Origin: Malaya genurostris
Taxonomy: Eukaryota; Arthropoda; Insecta; Diptera; Culicidae
NCBI RefSeq assembly: GCF_030247185.1
Contig: NC_080572.1
Span: 230,021,336-230,085,335 of the forward strand
DNA length: 64,000 bases
Direction: 5' to 3'
Within the stretch, counting starts at the first letter, position 1, and the number at the start of each line of letters is the position of its first letter. Below the pieces are notes generated by a model. It made no database searches. It saw nothing but the letters and a program-made list of their open reading frames with translations, and was not told the DNA's origin. The position numbers were made by a program, and so were the translations under genes. Below are positions 35,341 through 47,359 of the stretch, piece by piece.

Positions 35341-37568
35341 TCGACGGTTCTAACTAATTTATTAGGTTGTTAGTCAGCGTGGACACATGAATGACATAAT
35401 TCGATCAAACTTTCAGTTTATGATCGATAATCAGAACAAGAATCAAATTACATGAATTCAAATTATTCTTCGCAATCCGATTTAAATCTGAATCTTTATT
35501 TTATTAGTCCTGTACACTTGAGCGTCGGCAGTGAAGTCTGTTAAAATAGAAGATCAAGTTTCGTTTTGGAATGTAGAACCCTTATTTCGCTTTTTATTCA
35601 AGAAACGTGACTGATTTTTAAAGTTTGTGATTCCTAGAAGTAACCATGAGATAAGAGCTATATTCGAAAAGTGAAAGTCGTTTTGTCATAAAAAAATATA
35701 ATCATATGAAATAGGTTTGATTACATTTGATGTCCAACCAATCTACTTCACTTGTTCACACAATCGCCAGTTACTTCTATGAATTTTCCTAACCACTTTG
35801 CATAGAACCGCCTTCCAGTTGAACCACATTTCAACTGTGAGTGAGCTATAGTGCATCCAAAGTGAGGAAACTTATTAGTCAGGGCACTAATTGTCAACTG
35901 ATGATTAGATCACAATTTTTCTACAGGTTTTTATACTCCGGTACTACTCCGCTTTCCGATAAAAACATTTGTTCATGCATTTTTCAAATCATTACACCAA
36001 CTTTTCCTTTACTAATTACAGTAGAATCATTTGCACACAAAAATTATTCACAGCTAGCGGAAGTAACGATTATCGTGGACACTGTTTCTTGTACGCACAG
36101 ATAAGCGCATGACTGCTGAATCAAACGAACACATGAACTAGCAGTACGAGTAGTGCATGTACAAATATGCACAGCTGTTTTAATCTGTCGAGTATGAAAC
36201 GGTGCTTATTTTTCCAAGACACCTCGTATTTATACATGGAATTCACTGCACCCTAGTTTTTGTTGAATTTCGTTTTTCAACATTGATCTAAATCAAATAT
36301 AAAATGACTTATAGCATGTTAGCACTGCGCAATGCAACAGATATCTGAGTTCTTTGAGTTTTCAAATCTGAATATCTCGAGAATGGCTACTGCTAGGAAA
36401 AATGTCACCAAATTGTTCAAATTGTTTAAGCTGTTCTGGAGAAATTTGTCACTCCCAAAATTCAAATCTTAACACAAATTATTTTTGGCATTATCATTAA
36501 TTCATTCGAGTTCGAATCGTATTTAGACTGCAGAATTATCAAAGGATCTAAGTTATTCGCATTTTACTCCAAATTTGTACATTTATAAATTGAACTCAGT
36601 ACTTTGTTTGAGATAATCTAATAAAGCTCAAGTACTCTCTTGTTTATTTCTACTCACGTATAGCCATAAAAGTTGTTGGAATAATTCAAACGATATGCGA
36701 AAACTTCAGAGAAATGCTATTTTTGTATCTACATTCTCCTGAAATATTTAAATCGAGTTACGTTATTTTAAGTTTTATATTTTTGAAGGACGTGCTCAAA
36801 TTCTAGTGTTGCACTTTGAAAAAAAAAAACAAACTACTATTGTCAGTAGAGTCAACAAAAAGAGTTTGACATATTTGTGGTCCCGAGCGACATTCGAGCA
36901 CATTGCAGTAATAAAAACTTCGAAATCGTAACAATATATTTTACGGTTCAACAACTATATGTTCTTCTATTCCATATCGAGCTCTTAATGTTTTTATATC
37001 GGTGCAATTTTGTCTTTCGAAAATCACGCAAAAAACGTCCAAACAACTTTTCAAAAATTCACCACGTTATTCTAGAGCAATTTTAAATCAACCGTTGTGC
37101 TTGGAAATTATCATTAGAAACCAATTTCACTTTCTTGGTCACTTTGAATACAGCAAAAAGTAGTTCAAAATAGGTATTTGTATTGTAATTATTACACCTT
37201 AGTAAAAATTGGGCGAGGTAACGGATATTAGAATTTAATTGTGATAAACAACGTGAAATCAATTCAAAATTCTACCGAAAGGTCAACACAAGAAGATGAT
37301 TTATCGTTTCAACGTGAATTACTATTATGTTTAGAGTTGGGCAGATTTAACGTTTGTGATTTCGGTGATAATTTGACTTTACCACTTATATTGCACCTCA
37401 ATCACATTTTCTTTTTTAAATGACAGTTTAACGCATTGTGACAGTCTGAAAGTTGAGTTTCAAATTGTGAACTAATGAAGATCCACGTTATATCCGTTAT
37501 AATGTATATTAATGTGTTTGTCAAATTCCGTATATTGTTTTCGTGTGTCTATACAGGACTATTCAATA
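35341..37568. other. Unassigned AT-rich DNA
   Basis: No gene, RNA or repeat was recognised. Confidence 0.35.
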
Positions 37569-38215
37569 CAGGGTCCGGCACTCGAAGTGTAACCAATTAA
37601 AAAGGCCATAAATTCAGTTTGGAAAATTACTTTTACTTAATTCAAAGTACAAAATGTGTAAAAATAATACAAAATTCAGAATCAATTCACTTTTGCTCGA
37701 TATGACCACCTTTTGCCTTGACTATGGCCTTGAGACGGTCATAAAACGAATCGCAAGCTGCCGAATGTGACTTGCAGGTATTTAGGCCCACTCGCGGACA
37801 ATAACTTTTTTCAGCGCCTCGAGACTGGTGTATCTTTTAGTTCGAACTTTGCTCTCCAAAATGGCCCAAAGAGAATAATCCATTGGATTCGCATCTGGTG
37901 AATTCGAGAGCCATTGTGTGGACGTGATGAAGTTCGGAACGTTGTTTTTCAGCCATTCTTGGTTCACTCGAGCTTTGTGAGACGGTGCCGAGTCCTGCTG
38001 AAACGTCCATGGTCTGCCACCGAAATGTTTGTCTGCCCACGGCTTCAAAGCAACCTCCAGAATACTTTCCCGATAATATGTCGCATTTACCTTGACGCCA
38101 GGCTCGATGAAAACGATTGGAGAGCGCCCATCTGCGGTTACAGCGGCCCAAACCATTATCTGTTGCGGGTGCTGCCTCCTGGTGGCCAATCGATGACTCA
38201 AATTCTCTAGCATGG
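37569..38215 (-). mobile_element. 3' half of a DD37D Tc1-mariner (maT/ITmD37D-like) transposon
   Basis: The left end shows TA followed by a CAGGGTCCGGCACTCGA tip at 37569. Read on the minus strand, the transposase is VMVWAAVTADG-like (QIMVWAAVTADGRSP), the second catalytic Asp is in TFQQDSAPSHKA, and the third is in SPDANPMDYSLW. With 37 residues between them this is DD37D. The frame breaks after VREWA (stop near 37782). The true C-terminus (SFYDRLKAIVKAKGGHIEQK, stop at 37687) is in another frame. Everything upstream of about 38215, including the first catalytic Asp and DNA-binding domains, is gone. Confidence 0.85.
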
Positions 38216-39109
38216 ATTGAGTGGAAATTATCCAATTCTATACAGAACAATTTTTTAGATTATCTCCACTTTTCCGATGGATTTTCCTTAGGCGGAAAAC
38301 ATAAAAAAGAATTACACATTCCCGTGCAACCATTCTGGATTGATGCCCGTACATATTTGTTTGCTTATTTTCAGTGCAGTAAAATTTCATTCAATTCAAT
38401 TGAAACTGAATGTGGAACACATTGAGGATCGCCCTTCTGCAGTAAACTACCCACTCTGACAAACAAAACTTTTGCTGACGGCCCGAACGGGCAGCATTCA
38501 TTTCATCACTCGTTTCTCTTCAAATCGAGGCTCAGTTGACCCACCGTCAGTTGATCTCTTGAAGTAACAAAAAATATCTCTTTCAATAGTGTGAGTGCGG
38601 CCTTCATGTAACCTTCGAATTGATTCAAGATAATAGATAAAAGACAAATTAGATAGCTGAAATATCATTTACAGAACATACATAAATTATAAGTTTCCTC
38701 CTTCAGTTTTCATTTTTTAAACTATTCTCCATTTATAATTCTATTCATTTGAACTTGCTCACTACCAAGAGCGAAGACAATGAAGCAGCAAGCTGAGCAA
38801 GCAAAACTTCAAATGACTAGGTACGATTATTCAACTGACGATGAATTCTGGGAGCTTCACTTGAAAATAGCAGCAAAAGTCAAATAAATTAGTAGGAATA
38901 TGCCGACGGTCATCGGCCATAAATTTCTTTTTCATCTTATATTATTCGATTGAAAATGAATTTTTACCGCACTGCTTGTTTTATTTCATTAAAAACTTTA
39001 ACCGTTTCTGGTCATTCGCCGATGCCCGTACATAAATTTTGCAACTTTGTTTTATATAAATAGAAGATTAGAAATAAAAATATTCCATCATGTGCATTTT
39101 GATTTTTTC
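38216..39109. other. Unassigned DNA
   Basis: Nothing was recognised. Confidence 0.35.
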
Positions 39110-39850
39110 TATAGAAAGGTGAAACCGACTTTTGATCGGAGTTCCGGAGATTCCTAGTATTATATACCATTCGACTCAGCTCGACGATGAAATATAATGG
39201 TATAAACCGACAAAACGCATTTTTTTCTCCGCTCGATTTTGTCCTAGATGGCTGAACCGATCTCTACAAACTTAGATTCGTTTGAAAGCTACTGTTGGAT
39301 TGTGAAAGTTCGAAGATTAAATGGCTGTCGCTTCCGGTTCCGAAGATATAATGGTATAAATGACGTAACCAACAAAACGCATGTTTTCTCTCCGCTCAAT
39401 TTTCTCGGAAACAGCTTAAGCTCGTTTGAAAGGTTCTATGGGGTATCATTGATCAAGTTTGAAGATCAAAAGGCTATCACTTCTGGTTTCGAAGATATAA
39501 TGGTATAAGCGACGTAACCGACAAAAAACCCGTTTTTTAGCACTCAGTTTTCTCGATCATATCCAATACTCACCCTTATTCTGAATAACGACATATTGAT
39601 TATTATATCGAATGTGGTTCGATGGAATCCTAGCTACCTTCGATATTGCTAGGTTTATTGGAAATATGAATGAAACACGATCGAAAAATCAATACGTCGT
39701 TATTCAAAATAAGCTAAGCTGACTAACAAGCTTAGGCTCGTTTGAAAGCTCCTATTGGATCATTGATCAAGTTTTTAGATCAAATGACTGTCCCATCCGG
39801 ATGTGTAATGGTATAAGTGACGTAAACTACTAATCTATTTACCGCTCAAT
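39110..39850. repeat. Roughly 150-bp tandem units of a dispersed dipteran-type repeat
   Basis: The phrases ATAATGGTATAA, GACGTAACC.ACAAAACGCAT, CTCGGAAA.GCT and CTCGTTTGAAAG recur in order at about 39190, 39350, 39500 and, more degenerate, 39805. The entry is marked by TATACCATTCGACTCAG. The same phrase opens the repeat at 42790-43090, so both belong to one dispersed family. Confidence 0.75.
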
Positions 39851-40074
39851 TTCCTCGGGTATGGATGAATCAGCTTTTTTTATTTTGTTTTTCGGTCAGT
39901 TTTAAATTATTGGGAAACTTTTGTTCCAGTGTATATTTTAGAGGGCTCAAGCGATTTTCTATATCTTCAATTCTATATCTATTATATATCGTTACACATT
40001 ATTAATATTGCAAAAAGGATTCATGCATGAAATTTTAGAGTAATTCTTTAACAGCCCGATCAAAAATCGGTCAT

Positions 40075-40345
40075 TGTTTCATGCTTCTTCTTTGACTCGT
40101 CAGTGCATAACAGATAATGTTGAACTGTAGTACCTGTCAGCAGTTCAACATAAACAGCCATAAAATTTATGCTACTTGGAGAACACTTCATTAGCTTGCT
40201 CCGAAGAGCAATGAACGTAAAACTGGTCGATTCAGGTAGTAGTCCTCCTAAACTGTTATACACAGACGAGTGGAAGACTAAACATAAAGTATATCAAAAT
40301 GGTACAAAACTTGGTTGACCCCCTAATAAGTCAATGATATATTAT
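40075..40345. repeat. Fold-back repeat of the GACGAAACG family, degenerate and longer copy
   Basis: TTCTTTGACTCGTCAGTGC begins the copy and inverted GTTGAAC-type blocks follow. A downstream phrase (CAAAACTTGGTTGACCCCC near 40305) matches CAAAATTTGGCTAACCCC downstream of the copy at 25891, which suggests the family unit extends beyond the hairpin. Confidence 0.55.
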
Positions 40346-42702
40346 CCTTAGATAGAATTCCTCGAAATATAATCTGAAAATGTAAGGTCAACGCTATACG
40401 GTGGATGTGTCATAGTTTCCATAGCTTTAGCTTCAACGATTTCTAACGCCTCATAAAAAATGTCAAGCGTTGTCATGATGAAAAACGACACCTGTGCGAC
40501 AACCCATTCTTTGTCTGATTTAGTTTGTTGAAACTACAAGTTGTTGGCTGGACTGCATGATATCAATTCAAAATTAACCTTTCCTTGATTATTCCGGCTT
40601 TTGATGGGATTTGAAATGGTTCATTTCACTTGCTTCACGCTATTTTGAACAACGCATTTTTCTATCGTTTTTTATACAATTTGCAGTTTTTGTTCTGTTG
40701 TAGCAATAAATCACAGATACTGATGCATTTAGTGGGGTGAATTTCCTAAACTTCCAGAACAGTATTGTTATCATCTGCAAAAAAGGAAGAATAAATTTAC
40801 CAACTCATGCAATTCTGGTAGAACTGAGAAGTGTCTCCAAAACTTTAGTTTGTATGCCTAATCCATACCCGATAAGTTCTCTTCGGAATCAAAGTACCAA
40901 GTTTCCAATTGAATTTTTCAAATTATAATCGTATCGAATGAAATGAAGAAAAACCATTCGATAGCCACTCGGCACTCCTTCGCTCTCATCTTCGACTCTG
41001 ACGGACGGCAACCTGTAGCCATCTGTTTAGTGTGAGCAGACGAGGAAAACCCCGGCTACGGGCTATATGTACGGTTGTACACAAAATACTTCGATGCGCG
41101 TGTATAAAAACAAAGATTGGAACAAGACGGCAGGCGGAGAAGTTACCCACGCTTGGCAGAAGGAGGAACGTTCAAAATTTCGGGAGTGCAATGCGCCTCG
41201 AAGCGCCGTCCCGTCGTGGCCGCACGAAAAATACATAAAGTGGAAATTTATGAGCTTAGGTATGCGTACAGGAATACCTACCGCGCATTTGCGTCGCTTC
41301 CTGGATGCGCAGCGCGGAAAACACAATTCTCGGGGGAAAATGATGAGCATCTAGCACGCAGCTTTTACTGCGAGATACGTGTTTATTTTGATTTTGACCC
41401 AATCGGCGGGGAAAACAATACGAGGGAGAGAGAGAGAAAGAAAAATTTAGAGAACGTGTACACCGGGAATGGAGGAGAAATATTGGTTTAATCTAAATAG
41501 ATATGATTTTTTAGAAGCCATTTGTTTTGGTTCATCGTACGATGACTTATGGGTTTGAAGCTTTACTTCCGAGAAAAAACAGAAACGGAAGCCTCTTGAG
41601 ATAATTCTTTCGAATGAAAAAAAAATCGTGGAAGAAAATGTTTACCGCATGACGGTGCATAGCTAAGAATAGGAACGAAATCAGTATCGAAGGAAATATA
41701 TTTTCAGAAGTCTTATCAACAACTTAGACTATGTTCTCTATAAGATCCTGTTAATTTGAGACGAGTTGTCAAATTATTCTTACTAAAAATCAATTTTCTG
41801 CTTCGAAAGCATAGTATAGTCTAATCTGTATTAGTATTAAACAACTTCAGTTACTTGGCTAAATGCTAATATGAAGTACTTCGATTTATTTGGAAAATTT
41901 ATAATGCCGAATAAATATTTGTTTAATCGTCACACAAATGTAAACTACCGGCATTCAATTTTAATGTTTACTTAAACATTTTTCATTATTTCAACGATTT
42001 GGTTTTCAGTTTTTGTTTTACTTATTTCCGGACTCATTGGAATCGATCAATTGACAGTTTTTATTATAACAAGGCAACATTTAATTATCAGAATTACTTT
42101 TGGCAGAACATACCTTATTTTTTGTTTACCAGGCTAAATGACGACTTGTAAGATGATGACTGAGATCATAAGATTTTAGTTGTGAGGCGTTGCGGCGTTT
42201 TCGGTGGTTTTCGAGTGTTTGTAAGTTGATGGACATTGAACATGCATTGCACATGAAGCGCATACAGTAGACTGTTTGTGGACTGACTCGATGCGTTTTT
42301 CATGTATGACAGTTCTATCCTTTGCTGCCGCATTCTGAAATCAGCCTGACAAATGTTGTATATAATTCATTTAATATATTCGGGTCTGAGAAAATACGGC
42401 TGAAGCGTTTCATTAAGTCTTGCATCGTATTTGTTTTATTTGCAATTTCATAACAATATGCCACAGAAATAAGTTTCGAGTCTAAAACTACGTCCTTTAC
42501 AAATTTTCATGTTTCTACTGGTCGGTTTCCTAAATATATGTCGAGTCATGATTTGGATCCTTTCTTAACGTTTAAATAGATAGAACTTCTGTTGCATCAA
42601 ACATTGAACACGGTAATTTCGTGCTGGACGAATTCAGCGTCTGTACTATATAGAAAGAAGTGTACCCGGAGGAACACCTGAAGTAGCACAGATTGATTTG
42701 GA
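40346..42702. other. Unassigned DNA with a GC-richer block at about 40975-41470
   Basis: The block contains four overlapping ORFs of about 70-120 codons on both strands, none recognisable. That pattern fits GC-rich non-coding DNA or an untranslated exon. The remainder is AT-rich without features. Confidence 0.35.
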
Positions 42703-43336
42703 ATACCACCTTAATCAAACAATTTTCCACCGTCTGGCGCTCTCAGTCACCCGATTAGTTTTGCCTTTCTCATATAGAAAAGTTATGCAATCACTGTGAA
42801 AACCGACTTTTGAACCGAGGCCCGGAGTGTCATATACCATTCGACTCAGTTCGTCGAGTACGCAAAATGTCTGTGTGTGTATGTGTGTATGTGTATATGT
42901 AACGTTTTTTTGCACTAACTTTTCTCGGAGATGGCTGAACCGATTTTCACAAACTTAAATTCAAATGAAAGGTCTCGTGGTCCCATACAAAAAATATTAT
43001 TTGGATCCGATCTCCGGTTCCGGAGCTATGGGGTAAAATGTGTAAAAAAATCAAAATATGTGTTCTAACTTTTCTCATAGATGGCGCGACCGGGGGTAAA
43101 GTGTGTTAAAAATTTTATACCATCACTGAAAAGAGCGAAAAACCGTAAAAAGTTTTCTAAATCGACCTCAATTCTTTTCCAATTGATAGTTTTCATCAGT
43201 AGACGGTCAAACAAACCGATTTCGGTTATTCTTTTAAGAATCGAAGAAAATTATTTTGAAGAATACCACAGTATTATATATGATAGTATGATTGATATGA
43301 GAAAGGCATCATTACACCACTAGGTGGATTAAAACA
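42703..43336. repeat. Dispersed repeat with inverted GCCTTTCTCATAT motifs
   Basis: TTTTGCCTTTCTCATAT near 42760 is matched inverted by ATATGAGAAAGGCAT near 43297. The interior holds TACCATTCGACTCAG, a TGTGTGTATGTG tract, and two copies of a TTTCTC..AGATGGC phrase (42918 and 43069). It has no credible coding sequence. Confidence 0.6.
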
Positions 43337-43337
43337 G

Positions 43338-43520
43338 GTTTCTTTTTTGTTGCCACGTCTGTCATTGATATTCTATCAAATTTTCAACTTAATACCTGGA
43401 CATTTGTAAATGTTACGCTGTATTAAGTACATCTGCGATTGTGCGTGTCCTCGATTCTGTACAATTTTCAAAATGGAATTGAATTTGCAACACCGTCAAC
43501 AAAGCGTATTATTTGGACGT
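43338..43520 (+). pseudogene. 5' fragment of a mariner-like element (same family as 15101-15991)
   Basis: About 170 bp match the 5' leader and transposase start of the relic at 15101-15991 with roughly 85% identity by eye. Shared landmarks are TCTGTCATTGATATTCT, TACCTGGACATTTGTA and an ATG opening MELNLQ near 43472. Homology stops about 20 bases into the coding region. No catalytic part remains. Confidence 0.8.
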
Positions 43521-44186
43521 TATGACGAAAACTCCCTTCAAAGAACGTTCACAACGTCGAAATTCTCCGAAATGCAAATTATTCTATATTAATGCACACT
43601 AGAAATGATATATCTACTTGAATCTCTATATTAACGGCACATATCTTAATTGAAAGAAATAATTGACAGGTCTGCAACAAGGTTTTGTCTGCCAAATTGG
43701 ATGTTTTTATGTTCAAACTCTCTCTAGTTTAATGTGAAACAAAATTGGTAACTAAGAAGGAATTAGGGAAAGGAGTATATTCAGATTATGTACTATTCAA
43801 ATTTTGGCTGCCAGAGTCAGAGGTTCAGAGTTCCCGAGCAATGTCGTAAGCTCGCGTCGTGATTTGAAAGTATTCTTAGTATTCGTAGGATCGTAACACT
43901 GGCCATTTAGTAAAGTTCCGCATCGGATTGTATTACCCTTAAATTCGATTGGCCTTTTCTTATGGAGTGAATCAAGTGGTTTTATTATTCATATTGTTCC
44001 GAGATAAGTGATCTTCTCGGACGATGGTGATGTAGGCTTTGGATGGTGGAATAATTCCACCAATAGTTTAGGAAAGCTACTTTATTCTACGGGTTATAAC
44101 AAACAACTGAACTATATACGATCTGCAGGCGCAAAATTAATAAAAACTGATACATTTTGGTTTTATCGACGATTACGTATTCTAGC
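43521..44186. other. Unassigned DNA
   Basis: Nothing was recognised. Confidence 0.35.
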
Positions 44187-44188
44187 TA

Positions 44189-44784
44189 AAGACTGTCCCA
44201 GAAAGTATGGACGCAACCAAAAACCGCTGCCATTTCGCAATGGTTCAGAATCTGTCAATTTTTATGGCTGCTCTTCTCTACCGACACTGTAATTTTATTT
44301 CTTTGTTGCATCACAACGAATACGGTAACCGATATGAAATCATTACTTAATTTTGTCTTATAGTGTGTCACTTTTTCATTGTCACATTTTGTTACGGTAA
44401 CCAGTTGGCGAGTAAAAACAGTCAATGCGAGCACGTCGTAAGAGTTAGATTACCGGAAAGTTACGTTGGATCTTATTGTAACTTAGTATGATGAGATGTC
44501 AATTCGTAACATTATTTTGACTTTATTGTCACTATCATATTACGACTTGTTCTGTCGTGTTTGTCATGCGACCAGTATGCAGCATCTGTTTTATTTTTAT
44601 TTTTTATGAACAAGTTACATGTGCTACTTGGGTAGTCTACAATGGCTAAGTAGCAAATGTTGAGAATAATATTCTGTTGTTGTAGTCTAATATTATCAGT
44701 ATATCGAATAAAATTTGAATATCTAACACTTGTGAATTATTTACACCGAAATCAAAGTGCGTCCATACTTTCTGGGACAGTCTT
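44189..44784. mobile_element. Non-autonomous deletion derivative of the ITmD37E element at 50549
   Basis: TA flanks both ends (44187-44188 and 44785-44786). TIRs begin AAGACTGTCCCAGAAAGTAT. The first ~90 bases are nearly identical to the (minus-strand) left end of the element at 50549-51939, including AACCAAAAACCGCTGCCATT and the start of the leader. The right end near 44640-44784 matches its other end, with ATTTGCTACTTAGC-type sequence on the complementary strand. The transposase is missing, leaving a 596-bp element that could only be mobilised in trans. Confidence 0.88.
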
Positions 44785-44786
44785 TA

Positions 44787-45818
44787 ATACAAATAATAAT
44801 ATGTTATCACTCCAGAAACTGATATAGTATGATGGGCGATGGATTGTACATAAATAAATACTAATGTCATTTATTTATACCAGGTGTTAACCTTTTTGGT
44901 CGTTTTCCGGGTTTTTTTATGAACAATAATGATATGGGTTCCTTTTTTGATGAACAATAATGATATGTTCCTTCAGTTATATGGAACTGATTCCCAATTA
45001 AATTCAAAATTTGACATTTTGAGTAAGACGAAATTTCATTTTATCAACTGTATTCAAATCAGACGAAGAAATATTCATGTTGGTCTTGAAACCAAGACTA
45101 AGAGATTACAGCTTACGCAAAATGTACTGTCCTAAAATGGAAGAATTATTAGGAATGTTTGACATTGTTTTTTTTACTTAAAAAACAAGATCCATAACTT
45201 CTTGTGTCATTTTTTCTTTGACGAACATTTATAATGCTCAAATTTTCATTACATATTCGGAAGAGATCTAGGCCATTACTTCTAACTCTTTAAATTTTCA
45301 TGCATGTAATCAAATTAAGAATGATATGTTTTCTGGAATGTCTTATGACATAGATTGATATTTTAAATATTCCGAATAATGGACTTAATATCATATTCAC
45401 GAATACGATCGTAGTACTCATGCAATCATTCTGTACGCTAAGAATCGGCTGCGAAGTCTGTTGAAACAGAAAGGCCAAATTTCACAAAAGGAATGTAATG
45501 ATAAAACTTTGCTTTGCTCACCAACTCTCAATCCAATAATGCGTTTGTGTGTTGTTGTTTGTCTTGTACATGACAGGTTGTTTAGTTTGATTCTAGACAA
45601 ATTGTTGATACACCCAAAGAGATCGAGGTTTACTTTTCATATTCTTATTATATTACGGAAAAATGACGCACATAAGATTCAAGTTTTAAAAAAGTAGAGT
45701 AAAACTCTAATAAATATGTCATTAACAGAAACGAGATGAATTACTACTGTCATCCCCCTTGGCGTTGCAGTCGATGGAGAGTACTTTGAAGTGGACAATA
45801 TCGCTTTTGATGAACAAT
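44787..45818. other. Unassigned DNA; carries a dispersed ATTTATAC..GGT motif
   Basis: Near 44868-44918 the phrase TATTTATACCAGGTGTTAAC and a following CCGGGTTTTT resemble 56576-56624, suggesting a short dispersed repeat. No gene was recognised. Confidence 0.35.
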
Positions 45819-46255
45819 GGATTGTATGAATAAAATACAGTAAAGTCTGTTGTTTGTAGAATCTTTTCAAAAACAAAGTCCACAGACTATAACGCGGGTT
45901 GGTATGAATAAAAAACAAGTTCGAACATGCTTGTTAATGCTACTTCCGAATTTAACCATTTACTGCATACCGTATCGACACAGAGCCGGAAAAGCTGGCA
46001 TAAGCATGCACAAAGCCAGAAACGTACTTACATCTGTAAAAATGCCACTTTTTAAATTTTTGTACTTCACTTTATCAGCAAACACACGAGTAGCAACCTC
46101 TAGAGCTACCTACCGAAAACTTGTATTAAATACTACAGTTTGTAGCATGTTCGAAGGTTGTTGTGTAGTAAACTCTCTTCTTTTGACAGGAACGTGATCC
46201 ACATGTAGCATTTACTACCGAAATTCAAGCATGCTACGTTCAATTCATACGGCCC
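45819..46255. mobile_element. MITE with GGGCCGTATGAAT ends, copy 2
   Basis: It matches the element at 9385-9667 on both flanks of its interior, from GTATGAATAAAAT at the left to CATACGGCCC at the right. It has an additional segment at about 45905-46055 that copy 1 lacks. The left tip is mutated (GGATTG). No transposase was recognised. Confidence 0.7.
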
Positions 46256-47347
46256 GATCTTGTATTTTTAATTTTCTGAACAAATTTCGGGAACTTTTTG
46301 ATCAAGGCAGTATACCTATTTTTTGGTAAAACAGGTTCCGTCAACTGTAATTGAATAACGGAAATTTGAAGTAGCGCTGAGAAACAAATGAATTATACGA
46401 GAGCGATCTTGTGTTAAAATCATTCAGCACAATTTGATGCTATGTATTCATAAAACACACCATGTGAAACGACGTAGCAGTTTGTCACTATCTTAAAACA
46501 AAACGATCTCCGTGGCTGTAACAATTTCTTCAGGACAATTTTTTTAACTGACAAAATGGTCTATCAAATCATCTGCCTGGGAACGGTCTTCAATTATTCA
46601 ATGCTAAAATTAAAAAAAAAAAAGGAATGGTACAGAAAATTTATAAACAAATTGATATGAAAAGAAGCATTTCGAATTTGTCGGAAAATGGTTAACATGT
46701 TTGCTTTGATCTAAGAACTAGTATAATCCATCAAGCAATATTATTCATTTAATTGGTTTTTGATGTTTTCAAACAAAATTCATCGACGTTAAACTTTCAT
46801 ACGATCATTATTGTCCTGGTGGCCGTCTAACTGATCCCGTAGAGAAATGTATGAATATTTTGTCAGAAACCTCAACGAAAACTACTCATAAACGTCATTC
46901 GTGGTTGATCCAAGACACCCGTTTCGAATAAAAAAAAAGGCATATATTTGTATACTTCAATATTTCCAAACGATCACGATTCTCTCGGAACCAATTAAAT
47001 CTAGCAAGTACCTTTTCACCTTCGAAAAAGTACACACCTTAAACCGAGTGGTTGTTTAGGAGAGTCTATTAATAATCACAAGGAAAATGAAGATCCCAAC
47101 AGGAAGAGGGAAATAGAAGACGGTGCCGAACCGCGCACCATATGAAAACCATAAATTTCCTTTGATGATGTTCACCTCTAAAAGCAATCGCCGTCAGTTT
47201 TCAGCGAGGGGACCGGTTTATTTCACGCCCGTCTAGTTCCGGGAGTACGGTTTAGGAGAAGAAGCGCGCGCACACGATTATTTACGTTCGTTTGTGGATC
47301 TGTTTTTACTAGATTTTAATTGCTTTCTCCCCCTTCGATTTCCGTAG
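46256..47347. other. Gene-free DNA ending in the scratch splice acceptor
   Basis: Nothing was recognised before about 47000. At 47316-47347 a pyrimidine-rich tract ends in CCGTAG, a good 3' splice site just ahead of the scratch ATG. This suggests the region is intronic. Confidence 0.55.
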
Positions 47348-47359
47348 GTTCGCGTCACG

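Noticed and set aside
41063..41491. Overlapping 95-124-codon ORFs on both strands
   Set aside because: Mutually overlapping frames in a GC-rich block with no recognisable domain, splice support or codon pattern.
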